Assembly (NCBI RefSeq): GCF_001659605.2
Contig: NC_035170.2
Location: forward strand, 16,258,265-16,322,264
DNA from: Manihot esculenta
Taxonomy: Eukaryota; Streptophyta; Magnoliopsida; Malpighiales; Euphorbiaceae
Direction of reading: 5' to 3'
Length of the DNA stretch: 64,000 bases
The translations under genes were made by a program, and so were the position numbers. The notes under the pieces were generated by a model. It saw nothing but the letters and a program-made list of their open reading frames with translations. It was not told where the DNA came from and searched no databases. Position 1 is the first letter of the stretch; each line of letters starts with the position of its first letter. Of the stretch, positions 1-11,114 are shown piece by piece.

Positions 1-80
1 AGAGGCCACTTATGACTTATGGGCCTTGTGGAACTGGGCCTATTGCCAATTAATGTGAGCCTATTGGGTCACACACAAAA
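1..80 (+). repeat. Copia LTR fragment (Cop family)
   Basis: The first 80 bases match the interior of the Cop1 LTRs (compare 3611-3690 and 11871-11948) and stop right after the run CACACACAAAA. From there the sequence is unrelated to the LTR. This is the broken edge of a third Cop-family LTR whose other side lies outside the window. Confidence 0.85.
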
Positions 81-850
81 TAACATTTTTCATACTATTC
101 TTAGCATTGAATTGAGTATTTTTCTAGCTAATTTTATATTTTTGGTCATATTTTGCAGAAAGGTAAAAAGAGAAGAAGATTTGATAAATAGTGGTTTGAA
201 AGCACTGAAATTGACTTGACCAAACAAATTGGGCAAATCTTCCAGATGATCATATTGCATAGAAGCCATAAATTGATCAGACCCGCAGGCTGAGTTAACC
301 ATTTTCAGAAGGTGGATTTGACCAAGCGATTTGCCCAAATCTCTGGAGCAAATCAACAGATTGCACAGAATTAAACAGTGAGCAAGAAAAATCCAAATTT
401 AAAAATAAGAAGACTAGGTCTTCTTATTAAAAGCTACGGGACTCACGCGATTTCTCCTCCATCAGTATGACACCATATCCTCCTTAAATCATGGAGTTCT
501 ATCCTTGGAAGAAACATATTAAAAGAAGGATTCTCAATTCAAAGCAAAGAAGGATTCATAGTTCAAAGCAAAGAAGGATTGTTATTCACAAAAGGACTTT
601 ACTAGGGTTAAGCACCTATATAAGCCCATCAATGAGGACAACCGCATATTTCATCTCATCTCTCTTCACCAGCACCGATCCTTCATCTTCAATTCTCTTC
701 TTTTTTATATTTTCTTTGAAAGTCATGAGTGGCTAAATTTTTTATTTCTAATTGAAATTAGGGTGAAATTCCAGTTTCTACATGAATTGGGAGATCTAAA
801 CTCAATTGTTTATATTTTATTCTTCAATATTTATATAAATTCTATTTTTT
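81..850 (+). repeat. Divergent Athila-type LTR fragment
   Basis: No gene is visible. The order of short landmarks is that of the AthA/AthB LTRs elsewhere in the window: a TTTTGCAGAAA-like segment near 150, a TATATAAG-like box near 618, a CATGAGTGGCTAAA segment near 725, GATTGGGAGATCTAAAC... near 787, and a Phe/Leu-rich T-tract after it. Similarity is clear only in patches, so this is an old or distinct subfamily, truncated on both sides. Confidence 0.5.
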
Positions 851-1566
851 GTATTAATTAAAATGTTTAATTAATTAGTTAAAAAAAGAGAGAGAGTCCT
901 AATAAGATTAGAACTTGTTTTAAGAAAGTTTATTTTGAATTAAATGCCAATATCTAATTGGATTTGAATTCAAATTAAATAAAAACTCTCTCTAGGTTTT
1001 CTACTCCTTTGGTCAAATTAGAGTGCTTAAAATATGAAAAAATAAAACCCTAATTGGACTCTGAAGATGTGACTATATATAAGTGAGAAAAAGGAGAAAG
1101 AAGGGCAAGCTTCTTCCACCTCCTCTCTTTGGCCAAACCTCTTAGAGAAAAGGAAGAGATTTTTCTCATACTTTCTCTTAAGTTTTTGGATCTAAACACT
1201 TCAGGGATTGAATGAGATCAGATTTCTAATCCTCTACCTAAGCCGAATTCACAAAACCGAAAGGAAAAGACAAATATTCAAGGCTCTAACACATTTCCTT
1301 TGTTTGAGAATTTCAATGTGTGAAATTGTAGAAGGGAGTCGCTATTGGGAAGTCCCTTAGTCACATTTTACTGCTGGAGAGGAGATTAAAAGGGCAATTT
1401 TAATTTGTTTCATTTTGGTTTAGTCTTGCAAACGATTCAACAAAGGTAACTCTTGCACCTTTAATGCCATTGTTGCATGCATCGACTCTTGTTTGTTCTT
1501 ATGCCTTAAAATTATTTTATTTTTTTCACTGCACCAATTTGATATGAAGCTCATAAGATTCCCAAC
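851..1566 (+). repeat. Unassigned long-terminal-repeat copy A (3' part)
   Basis: This block repeats, with scattered substitutions, at 2095-2812. Shared landmarks include AAAGAGAGAGAGTCC, an ACCCTAATTG stretch, CTTCCACCTCCTCTCTTTGGC, GCTGGAGAGGAGAT and a terminal GATTCCCAACA. The CA end, a TATATAAG box near 1074 and the direct-repeat arrangement indicate the 3' portion of an LTR. Its 5' portion has been lost against the preceding fragment. Confidence 0.65.
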
Positions 1567-2812
1567 AAATTCATGCTAATCAACATGAGGGAAGTGAAGG
1601 TATTGCCTCTCTCGAAAAAAGAGAAAATATCATCGGCCACTTAACTAGTGAAACTGAGAAGAGTGTGGCCACACCCAAATTGTATGATAAGAGTTATCAT
1701 TAATTTTATTGATTCAATATCACCAATAGATCAAGAAAAATGATTTAGTAATGAGTAAGGATGACTTGTTCTATACCTTATGCAAATCATGATATCTTAT
1801 GGCAAAGGATTGTACTAGTTCACTAGTAGGGTGATTTTCTGAGCAAATTCATAACTATTCAATTTGGATAATTATAATGTCTTACTAGAGAACAATTACA
1901 ATTTATGGACCTTAAAAATCCATTGCCAATATTGAATAGTCCTAAAGGATAGCACACGATGAAATTTGGATAAAGGGTACTTTGGTCATTTTTTTATCGG
2001 GCCATTAATAAGTGTTTTATTTAAAACATTATCAATGGGCTCATGTGAATTTTTATACACATTCCTAGGCCCACTTAATGTGGCTTAAGATATGATATAA
2101 TTAGTTAATTAAAAGGTTTAATTAATTAGTTAAAAGAGAGATAGAGTCCTAATAGAATTAGGGCTTATTTGAAGGAAGTTTATTTTGAATTAAATACCAA
2201 TATCTAATTAGATTTGAATTCAAATTAAATCAAACTTTCTCTTCATGTTTTATTCTCATTGAGGCTGAACATGAGTGACTATAAAAAGGAAAATAGAAAC
2301 CCTAATTGTGAACTCAAGAGAGGCAGCTACATAAGTGAGAAAAAGAGAGACTTAAAAACTTCTTCCACCTCCTCTCTTTGGCTGAACCTCTTAGAGAAAA
2401 AGAAGAGATTTTTCTCCTACTTGCTCTTAATTTTTTGGTACTAAACACTTCAAGGATTGAAAGAGATCAGATCTCCAATCCTCTACCTAAGCCAAATTCA
2501 CAAAACCAAAAGGAAGAGGAAAACATTCAAGGTGCTAGCAAACTTCCTTTGACCGAGAATTTCAGTGTGTGAAATTGTAGAGGGGAATCACTATTGAGTA
2601 GTCCCTTGGTCACGTTTTGCTGCTGGAGAGGAGATCAAAAAGGGGATTTTGATTCGTTTCATTTTGGTCTAGACTTGCAAACAATTCAGCAAAGGTAACT
2701 CTTACACCTTTAATGCCATTATTGTATGCATCCACTCTTTTAGTTCTTATGGCTTAAAATTATTTTGTTTTTCCACTGCACCAATCTAATATTAAACTCA
2801 TAAGATTCCCAA
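1567..2812 (+). repeat. Unassigned long-terminal-repeat copy B
   Basis: Positions 2095-2812 duplicate copy A (851-1566), ending GATTCCCAATA. The preceding 1567-2094 looks like the U3 side of the same LTR. It has the order of a Copia U3, for example a segment near 1650-1700 resembling the Cop LTR passage around 3370-3430, and GGGCTCATG/CTAGGCCCACTTAATG near 2036-2080. No internal coding region remains between A and B, so this is two LTRs in tandem or a badly deleted element. The LTR start could not be fixed. Confidence 0.55.
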
Positions 2813-2854
2813 TAAGCTCAACATAAGAGGTGCAATTTATTGCAAAGAATTTCA
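2813..2854 (-). pseudogene. E0 downstream ORF, distal scrap
   Basis: Read on the minus strand, this short piece is open and continues the reading frame that breaks off at 12628 on the other side of Cop1. It therefore belongs to the same E0 coding region, separated by the Cop1 insertion and truncated at 2812 by LTR copy B. The flanking pentamers of Cop1 (TTTCA at 2850-2854, TTTTC at 12628-12632) are an imperfect match, as for a decayed target duplication. Confidence 0.5.
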
Positions 2855-4611
2855 TGTTAGTGTATATGTCCTAGGCCATTATCTTGGACCTTTTTGTATG
2901 TCATTTTGGTTATTAATAAAAGAGGTTTTTATCATTATTATTTGTTTGCATGTTACATAATAATGATTATCATCACTGGTTACTTATTATTATGTTGATA
3001 ATAATAAAATATAGCTAGTATGATTATTGATTGATAATCATGAGATGATTATGTATATGTTGATATAATTCAATAATCATAGATACTTGTTAGAGAACAA
3101 AGTTTTGGATGGACCTGCACTGAGATCACTACATGGGTTATTGTCATAAGTGAATCTCAAAGTAGTTATGTCTTAATCTTTTGACTTGAGATTGTCATAG
3201 TTTCCAACATGAGGACTATTATGTTTTGACATAACCAAACATTGTCTTTAATTGGACAACCATAAAGGTTATGATTGAGCATAATAAAAATTATGTAGAG
3301 GATAATGAACAATCAAGATAGGATTTGTCCCTCTCTCTGAGAGAGATATCTTTTGGACCCCTCGATAAGTGAGACTGAGAAATGCATGGCCGTGCTCAAA
3401 TGAATTGATAGTGTGATCAATATCATTTGAATTTATCAGTCTACTTAGAGATCGAGAAATCATAAGTTTGAACATTACAAGTTTGACATTGATTATGACT
3501 TATGTTCAAACTAGATATCGTGTGACAAAGGGATTAATTCATGTTATATTTATTAGGCTTTATCGGACTATTGACTCTCATATTAGTTGGGTAGTCATAA
3601 TGTCTTGCTAGAGGCCACTTATGACTTATGGGTTTTGTGGGACTGGGCCTATTGCCAATTAATATGAGCTTATTGAGTCACACACAAAAGAATGTTGTTG
3701 ATGTGCTATGATATATTAATGGGCTAAAAGCCCAAAGCCCATTAATATAATTAATAATAATAAAGTGTTATTATTATTAATCATTAATATAATTAATAAT
3801 AATTAATTGCTATTATTATTAATATTAATTAATAATAATAAAGTGTTATTATTATTAATATTAATTAATAATAATAAAGTGTTATTATTATTAATTATTT
3901 ATTATTATAAGATAATAATATTTAAAAGATCTGCAGTCTATCTGTAACTGTTATAGATAAAGGACTCTATCACATAAGATATTTGAGTATCTGTGAGATT
4001 GTGATAGTGGGTTATGAACACAACTCGTTTTACTCCTTTTAGGAAAAGTAATTAATAATAATAAAGTGTTATTATTATTAATTATTTATTATTATAAGAT
4101 AATAATATTTAAAAGATCTGTAGTCTATCTGTAACTGTTTCAGATAAAGGACTCTATCACATAAGATATTTGAGTATCTATGAGATTATGATAGTGGGTT
4201 ATGAAAAGGAGTTGTGGGAAAAACACAAATCCTTTTAGGAAAATGAGTTGTGGGAAAAATAAAAAACTGAAATATATAAATATCCCTTCTATGAATTGTG
4301 GAAAAGATATATATTTTTGAGAAAACTCAGTCTAAATAGCTGCAGATTGTTGAGCACATAATCTATCTATCTTTGAGAGAGCTAGCACTCTAGAAGGATA
4401 GAAGACGTTCGTGTGGATACCATAGAGGGTGTTCGTTTGAAAAAGCAGCACTATCAGTCCAACATTGTATCTTCTCGACGAGATTAATAGGTTAGTCTCA
4501 TATCCTTCTTGTGAATTAAACGAAGCACTCGGATTATGGAAAAAGGAAATCCGAGAAATTTTATTTTTCCGCTGCGCCTTTGGGTTGCAATAATCTTGGG
4601 ATTTTCCAACA
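2855..4611 (+). repeat. Cop1 5' LTR
   Basis: Starts TGTTAGTGTATATG and ends TTCCAACA, directly followed by the primer site. At 1757 bp it is longer than its 3' partner (1513 bp). Most of the excess is a tandem duplication of about 186 bp (about 3865-4050 and 4051-4205). An AT-rich block of alternating TTATTATTAAT and AATAATAATAA occupies about 3750-3930. A TATATAAATA box lies near 4273. Confidence 0.93.
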
Positions 4612-5601
4612 GTGGTATCAGAGTCTGGTTGTGCTTTTCGTTTAAATTAATTATGCCATGATTGATATTATATATGCGATATATGTTTATTAGAATGGCA
4701 AGATAATTATGGATAAATGATCATATCATTTAGGTTATTTTGTTGAAAATTAAATTAATAAAATAAAATAATTATTGCAAATCATGTTCTTGATGAACAC
4801 ACTGGTGACGGGTAGTGCTGGCAACAAGCTGTGCCGCGATGGGCATGCGGCAGCTAGATCTTCCTCCCAAGGAAGATGAGACTCTTAGCCAAATTACAGA
4901 TTAATTCCTATAAATTTTGAAAATTTGCAAACTGGTCCTTTTTATGGGAAAATAAATTTTAAATTTATTTTCTTTTAGTCTTTAAATCAAATTTAAATGA
5001 CTATATTTTTTTATTTTTCATATATTAGTATGAGATACTATGCGTTATTGTCTATATATATATATATATGTATGCATATAGGATGCTATAATATATATAT
5101 GCAAGACAAAATAATTAAAATTAAAAGTTGAACTCTCACTCTAAAATTTTAAGTTTTAATGTCACCCATATATTAAATACCTATCAAGACTAAGATCACC
5201 AAAATGCAGGTTTTGCCAAAGCAAAGTGCTTAGGTTATCCTAGTAAGATAGGATGAGTAATAGTTACTCATTCATTTAATTTTGGTTAGGCTTAATTAGA
5301 CTATCAAAACGGTTTTAGGTCTAAGGCATTAGATGGGGTGTAACATGCATTTGACATATGATGTCAACACCTCATAATTTAAGAGTTACATGAGATGTAA
5401 TTGGTAAGGAGATACCTACCTAAATAACTTAATTCTAAGCGTCATGCCAAAGCTGACTTAGAATTAGGTGAAATATGGATCTTAGCCCACTAAAATATTA
5501 TTTTAATAATTATTTTTTAGGGTTATATTTTAGTGGGAGATTATTATCACCTCAATATTAATTTACTAAATTAATTATATTTGCATATTTTGTAGATAAT
5601 T
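4612..5601 (+). other. Cop1 primer site and gag leader
   Basis: TGGTATCAGAG begins at 4613, one base after the LTR, and matches the usual plant initiator-Met tRNA primer site. About 1 kb of AT-rich leader follows before the gag ATG at 5602, with a short TA repeat near 5056-5070 and a GC-richer patch near 4800-4870. No ORF is supported in it. Confidence 0.85.
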
Positions 5602-8600
5602 ATGGCTGCTAATAACAATTTCACCTTATCACTACAATCCATCCTTGAGAAGCATAAACTGAAAGGTAATAGGCCTAAAGGACGAGGCAAGCCTAAATGG
5701 CAATCCAAGGCAAAAGTTCCTAAGGAAATAGTTCCTAAGGAAGGAATCTGCTTCCATTGCAAGGAACCAGGGCATTGGAAGAGAAATTGCAAACTCTATT
5801 TGGATGAGTGCAAGAAGAAGAAGAGTAGTGAGATTACGACTTCAGGTATTTATGTTATAGATATTAATTTATCTATTTCTACTTCATGGGTATTAGATAC
5901 CGGATGTGGCTCTCACATTTGTACAAATGTGAAGGGTCTCAAAAGGAGTAGAAAGCTGAAAAAGGGCGATGTGGACCTATGTGTAGGCAATGGAGCAAGA
6001 GTTGCTGCCATAGCTGCAGGGACATATGAACTTGTGTTGCCCAATGGGCTTTTGTTAGTTTTGAACAATTGCTTTTATGTTCCTACTTTGAGTAGGAATA
6101 TTATTTCAGTTTCTGTTTTGGACGATGAAGGTTTTTCATTTCTTATTAAGAATAAGAAATGCTCCATTAATAAAGATGATTTGCTTTATTGTATTGCAAA
6201 TTCATATGATGGCCTTTATGTCCTTAATCTAGATGATTCTAGAGACAACAATATCTATAACATAACTTCTAAAAAAACTACGCCAAATGAGTTAAACCCA
6301 ATATATTTATGGCACTGTCGTCTTAGTCATATAAATGAGAATCGCATAACTAAGCTCCATAAAGATGGTTTGTTAGATTCATTTGATTTTGAATCATTTG
6401 AAAATTGTGAATCTTGTTTGCTTGGTAAGATGACAAAGGACCCTTTTACTGGACAAGGTCAAAGGGCTTCAGACTTATTGGGCTTAATACATACAGATGT
6501 ATGTGGCCCACTAAGCATTAGTGCCAGGGGAGGATATCAGTACTTCATTACATTCACTAATGATTTCAGTAGGTATGGCTATGTCTACCTAATGAAACAT
6601 AAGCATGAATCTTTTGAAATGTTTAGAACTTTTCAAAATGAAGTACAAAATCAACTTGGTAGAACTATTAAAATGCTTCGATCTGATCGAGGTGGTGAAT
6701 ATTTGAGTCAAGAGTTTGATGAACATCTTAAAAACTGTGGAATTGTTTCACAATTGACTCCTTCAGACAATGGAATGGTATTTCTGAAAGGAGAAATCGA
6801 ACTTTATTAGATATGGTTCGATCTATGATGAGTCAAACAAATCTCCCTTTATCGTTTTGGGGTTATGCCTTGGAAACAGCTGCATTCATTTTAAACCGAG
6901 TACCATCGAAAGCGGTTGAAAAGACACCATATGAGTTATAGACTAGCAAAATGCCCAGTTTGTCTTAAGATTTGGGGTTGTGAGGCTTATGTGAAACACA
7001 CAATTTCAGATATGCTAGCTCCAAAATCTATCAAGTGCAATTTTGTGGGGTATCCTAAGGAAACCAAAGGATACTATTTCTATATTCCCTCAGAGAACAA
7101 AGTATTTGTTACTTGAAATGGTACCTTTTTAGAAAAGGAATTTATCTCTCGGAGATTCAGTGGGAGTACAGTGCGACTTGAGGAAACTCAAGCACCACAA
7201 GAGAGTATTGAACCGCTGGTAGAACCACTTCCTGAACTGCTGGTAGAACCACTTCCAGAACCACAAACAGTTGTGGATGCTGAAAGGGTGACACAAGTCC
7301 CACGCAGATCTGATATGACACGTCATCAGCATGAGAGATATGGATTTCTCATGACTGATAGTCGTGAACTTTTGCTCATTGATCAAGATAAGCCTACTAC
7401 CTATCAAGAGGCTGTGTCAGGTCCAGATTTCGAGAAATGGCTTTGTGCCATGAAATCTAAAATGCAATCCATGTATGATAATCGAGTTTAGTTATTAATT
7501 GATCCCCCTGAGGGTGTTAAGACCATTGGTTGAAAATAGGTTTTCAAGAAGAAAACCAACATGGATGGAAATGTGCATACCTACAAAGCAAGGCTTGTTG
7601 CAAAAGGTTTCAAGCAAACTCATGGTATAGACTATGATGAGATCTTTTCGCCTGTAGCAATGCTTAAGTCGGTTGGAATTCTCATTGCCATTGCTGCGTA
7701 CTATGATTACGAGATATGACAAATGGATGTCAAAACAGCTTTCCTTAATGGAAACTTGCTCGAGGATGTGTACATGACACAACCTGAGGGTTTTGTAATC
7801 CCTGAGAATTCTGGAAAGATTTACAAGTTTCAGAGATCTATTTATGGATTGAAGCAAGCTTCTCAGAGCTGGAATCTTCATTTTGATGAGACAGTCAGGG
7901 ACTTTGGATTCATCAAGAATGAAGATGAACCTTGTAATACCCGGCTAGAGTCCGGCGTCGGCATTCCTGTTTACCGGTGGAATCCAGGATGTCGAAGTGT
8001 GTTATATGTTTTCCTAAGTACTATTATGTGTTTTATGTGTGTTGTTGTTAGGTGAATTGAGTTGAGTTGGGTTAAGATTGGAAGAGAAAAGTCTATGGAG
8101 ATGTTTGTCAAGTTCGGCCGCCGAAGGTAAGTTCGGCCGCCGAAAGTGCCCAATGTTCGGCTTCCGAAGTTCAGGTTCGGCCCCCGAATGTTGCATGGTT
8201 TTGCATGCGATTCGGCAGCCGAAGCTGTGTTGCTTAGCCAGCAGGTTTGTATTCCTTAGTCAGCATTGTGGACAGGTGTTATGTCCAACTTGTTGCCAGA
8301 AGTTGGCCACGTCTCCCTTGGTTTATTTGCTGAGTTTGAGCAGCTCATGCAGAGTTGTTTGATCATTCACACGGGTTTGAAGGTTGTGAAGCAAAAAGTG
8401 AGTTTGAGAGAGTGTGAGAGTGTGAGAAGAGGTGATCCGTTTTCCCTTGTTCAGCGTGTGTAGCTTCTTGCTACAGGAGGTGAGTGATGCTCTTGCATAT
8501 GTTTTGATGTGTTCTGAAGGTTGTAGTGGGATTTGTGGAAGGAGATGCATGTTTAGGTTTTTAATGGGAGTTTAGATGATTTATGCATGTATACATGATT

Positions 8601-11094
8601 ATGTGTTATGTTTGTTTTGTTGTTTGGGGTTATTAGATAGTTTTGGACCCCTGTGATCATATACATGAGTATATGTGTGTTGAGGAGTTGGAATAGTTAT
8701 GGTTTGAGAGATTGAAGGGAAGGAGAAGATGGTTTGCCGTTGAAGCTGAGTTCTGGATGAACTCAGGTTCGGCAGCCGAAGGTTCATTCGGCCGCCGAAC
8801 CTCTTGCATGGTAGCTTAGGCTGCCACAGCTTGCCCCCGCGAGTTGTGCATGTTCGGCTCTGTTTGGGGGATTCGGCCGCCGAAGGTGCCGCCGAAGGTG
8901 CTTGAGTTTCGTCTCTGGAGAGGACATTCGGCCGCCGAACCTGCCGCCGAAAGTGTCCTGTCCAGCTTTCTTTTGCATGCTTTGCATGGATAGTTGAGTG
9001 AGTTTAAGGGGATTCTTGGGGAGTTTAATAGAGGTATTGATACGTTAGTTTGGTCCCTCATTTGAGTCTTTATGTGCTTATACAGACCAGAGGAACCAGA
9101 GAGAGCAGCAGTGAGTCCTGCTCCAGAGGTTCAGAGCCTGCAAAGTCAGTCAGTCCAGATAGCCAGAGGTGAGTGGAACTAAACTGATGACTTTTAATTG
9201 AACCACAACTGCTTTTAGCATATCTCATGCATCATGTTTATGCCATAGGTTGATTGCATTAGTATTCACGAATATGTTGCATTGCATCGTTATTTGGTGA
9301 TGTGAGTGAATGCTGAATGATCCAATAGTCTCAGACAGGAAGTCCAGGAGCCTTTGACTACGCCCTGGCAGGTATAGCAAAGTCCAGGAGCCTTTGACTA
9401 CGCCCTGGCAATGGTAAGTACAGAGGTGTTATATACACATATACATATATATGACAGGAAGACCAGGTGCTCGATTCTACGCCCTGGCACAGAGTTACTG
9501 GGACTATGTGGTGACAGGTTTACTCTTGATGTGGCTTGTCTGTGATATGGTGCATTCCATGAGATCATATTTTACTGAGATGTTTTACTGTTCTACTCAC
9601 TGGGCTATAGAGCTCATCCCACTCCCTTAACCCCAGTTTTGCAGGTTCAGTGTACAGTGTACAGGGACAGTCCAGCAGAGTACAGGAAAAGTGAAGAGAT
9701 CTGTAATAGCTTAGAGTGGACATGTAATATTAAAGAGATGTAATAGTTGTTGCTTGACCTAGACCTAGTGATGTATGTTTTGTACATGATCTGTATATAT
9801 ATATATATGTTTTCCTGTATGTGAAAACCAGGCTTAACAGGTATGAGTTAACCCATCTAGAGCAAGCTCTAGTCAGGAATACAGAGTACTGAGTACATGA
9901 GTACAGAGTACAGAGATAGTGCATGCACAGGTTAAGCCTTGGTTCAGAAAAGAGTTTTATTTTCACATAAAATGTATGATCATGTATGAGGTTTACAGGT
10001 ACACAGAGAGTATAGCAGGCTTGCTACGGGTTCTGGCGGCCTTAAGCCGACCTGAATCCTAGCGCCGGTGACGGTCCATTTTGGGGTCGTTACAAACCTT
10101 GTGTTTACAAGATGGTTAGTGGGAGTGCAGTTGTGTTTCTAGTCCTATATGTGGATGACACATTACTCATTGGAAATGATATCCCTACCTTGCAAAAGGT
10201 TAAGACTTGGTTAGGTAATTATTTTTCAATGAAGGACTTAGGTGAGGCTGCTTATATCCTTGGTGTTAAGATCTATAGGGATAGATCCAAGAGGATAATC
10301 GGTTCAGCATGCAAGATTCCAAAAGAGGATTCTTGCCCATGTCTCATGGTATTCATCTCAGCAAGAATCAATGTCCTATGACATCTGATGAGCGAGAACG
10401 GATGAATAAGATTCCTTATGCTTCTGTTATTGGATCTATCATGTATGCCATGTTATGTACTAGACCAAACGTCTCATATGCATTAAGCACAACAAGCAGA
10501 TATCAGGCAGATCTCGGTGAAAGTCACTGGAAAGCTGTTAAGAATATCCTAAAGTACCTTAGAAGGACTAAGGATGCATTCCTAGTTTATGGAGGTTTGG
10601 AAGATGAGCTAGTTGTAAATGGTTACACAGATGCTAGTTTCCAAACCGACATAGATGACTTCAGATCGCAGTCAGGATTTGTATTCCCTTTAAATGGTGG
10701 AGCTGTTAGCTGAAAAAGTTCCAAGAAGAGCACTGTAGTAGATTCTACAATGGAAGCTGAGTATATAGCAACATCAGATGCAGCGAAAGAGGCAGTCTGG
10801 TTGAAGAAATTCATCACAGAGTTGGGAGTGGTTCCTAGCATTGCAAATCCTATGGACCTTTACTGTGATAACAATGGTGCCATAGCACACAGAAATGAGC
10901 CCAGATCTCATCAGAGATCTAAACATATACTCAGGCGATATCACCTTATTCGAGAGATCATTGATAGAGGAGATATCAAAATATGCAAAGTAGACACAAA
11001 TGACAACATTGCAGATCCATTGACCAAGCCTCTTTCACAGGTCAAGCACGATCAGCATATTAGGTCTATGGGTATTAGATACTTGTACGATTAG
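5602..11094 (+). pseudogene. Cop1 gag-pol pseudogene
   Basis: The ATG at 5602 opens a 402-codon frame. It contains a short gag N-terminus joined directly to a zinc knuckle (CFHCKEPGHWKRNC), the protease motif LDTGCGSH, the pre-integrase motif LWHCRLSH and the first integrase aspartates (HTDVCGP, RSDRGGEY). The central gag is deleted in frame relative to Cop2. A 7-bp deletion near 6765 shifts the frame in the integrase. Further stops, often Trp-to-stop, occur near 6940, 7114, 7489, 7540 and 7718. RT runs from about 7540, is split at 7933 by Tek1, and resumes at 10095 with YVDD near 10150. About 45 bp are missing near 10301 relative to Cop2. RNase H ends at the TAG after 11091. Confidence 0.92.
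7933..10094 (+). mobile_element. Tek1, solo Tekay LTR inside Cop1 RT
   Basis: Starts TGTAATACCCGG and ends CGTTACA, flanked by the perfect 5-bp duplication AACCT (7928-7932 and 10095-10099). Removing the LTR and one pentamer restores the RT reading as in Cop2. The 2162-bp sequence aligns in order with the Tek3 LTRs: TTCGGCCGCCGAA-type palindromes (about 8115-8230 and 8768-8960), a repeat containing CAGGAGCCTTTGACTACG at about 9340-9420, and the conserved terminal GGTTCTGGCGGCCTTAAG... segment. No internal sequence is left, so it arose by LTR-LTR recombination. Confidence 0.96.
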
Positions 11095-11099
11095 GCCTA

Positions 11100-11114
11100 G
11101 TGCAAGTGAGAGAT
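11100..11114 (+). other. Cop1 polypurine tract
   Basis: GTGCAAGTGAGAGAT lies directly before the 3' LTR start at 11115, where the plus-strand primer of a Copia element is expected. Two pyrimidines interrupt it. Confidence 0.7.

Noticed and set aside
491..736. 81-codon Lys/Arg/Ser-rich ORF near the window start
   Set aside because: It lies within a decayed Athila-type LTR with repeated AAGCAAAGAAGGATT words. No homology or context supports a gene.
3750..3930. Possible CRISPR-like or satellite array in TTATTATTAAT repeats
   Set aside because: The repeats are low-complexity trinucleotide-type, with no spacers. They are part of the Cop LTRs.
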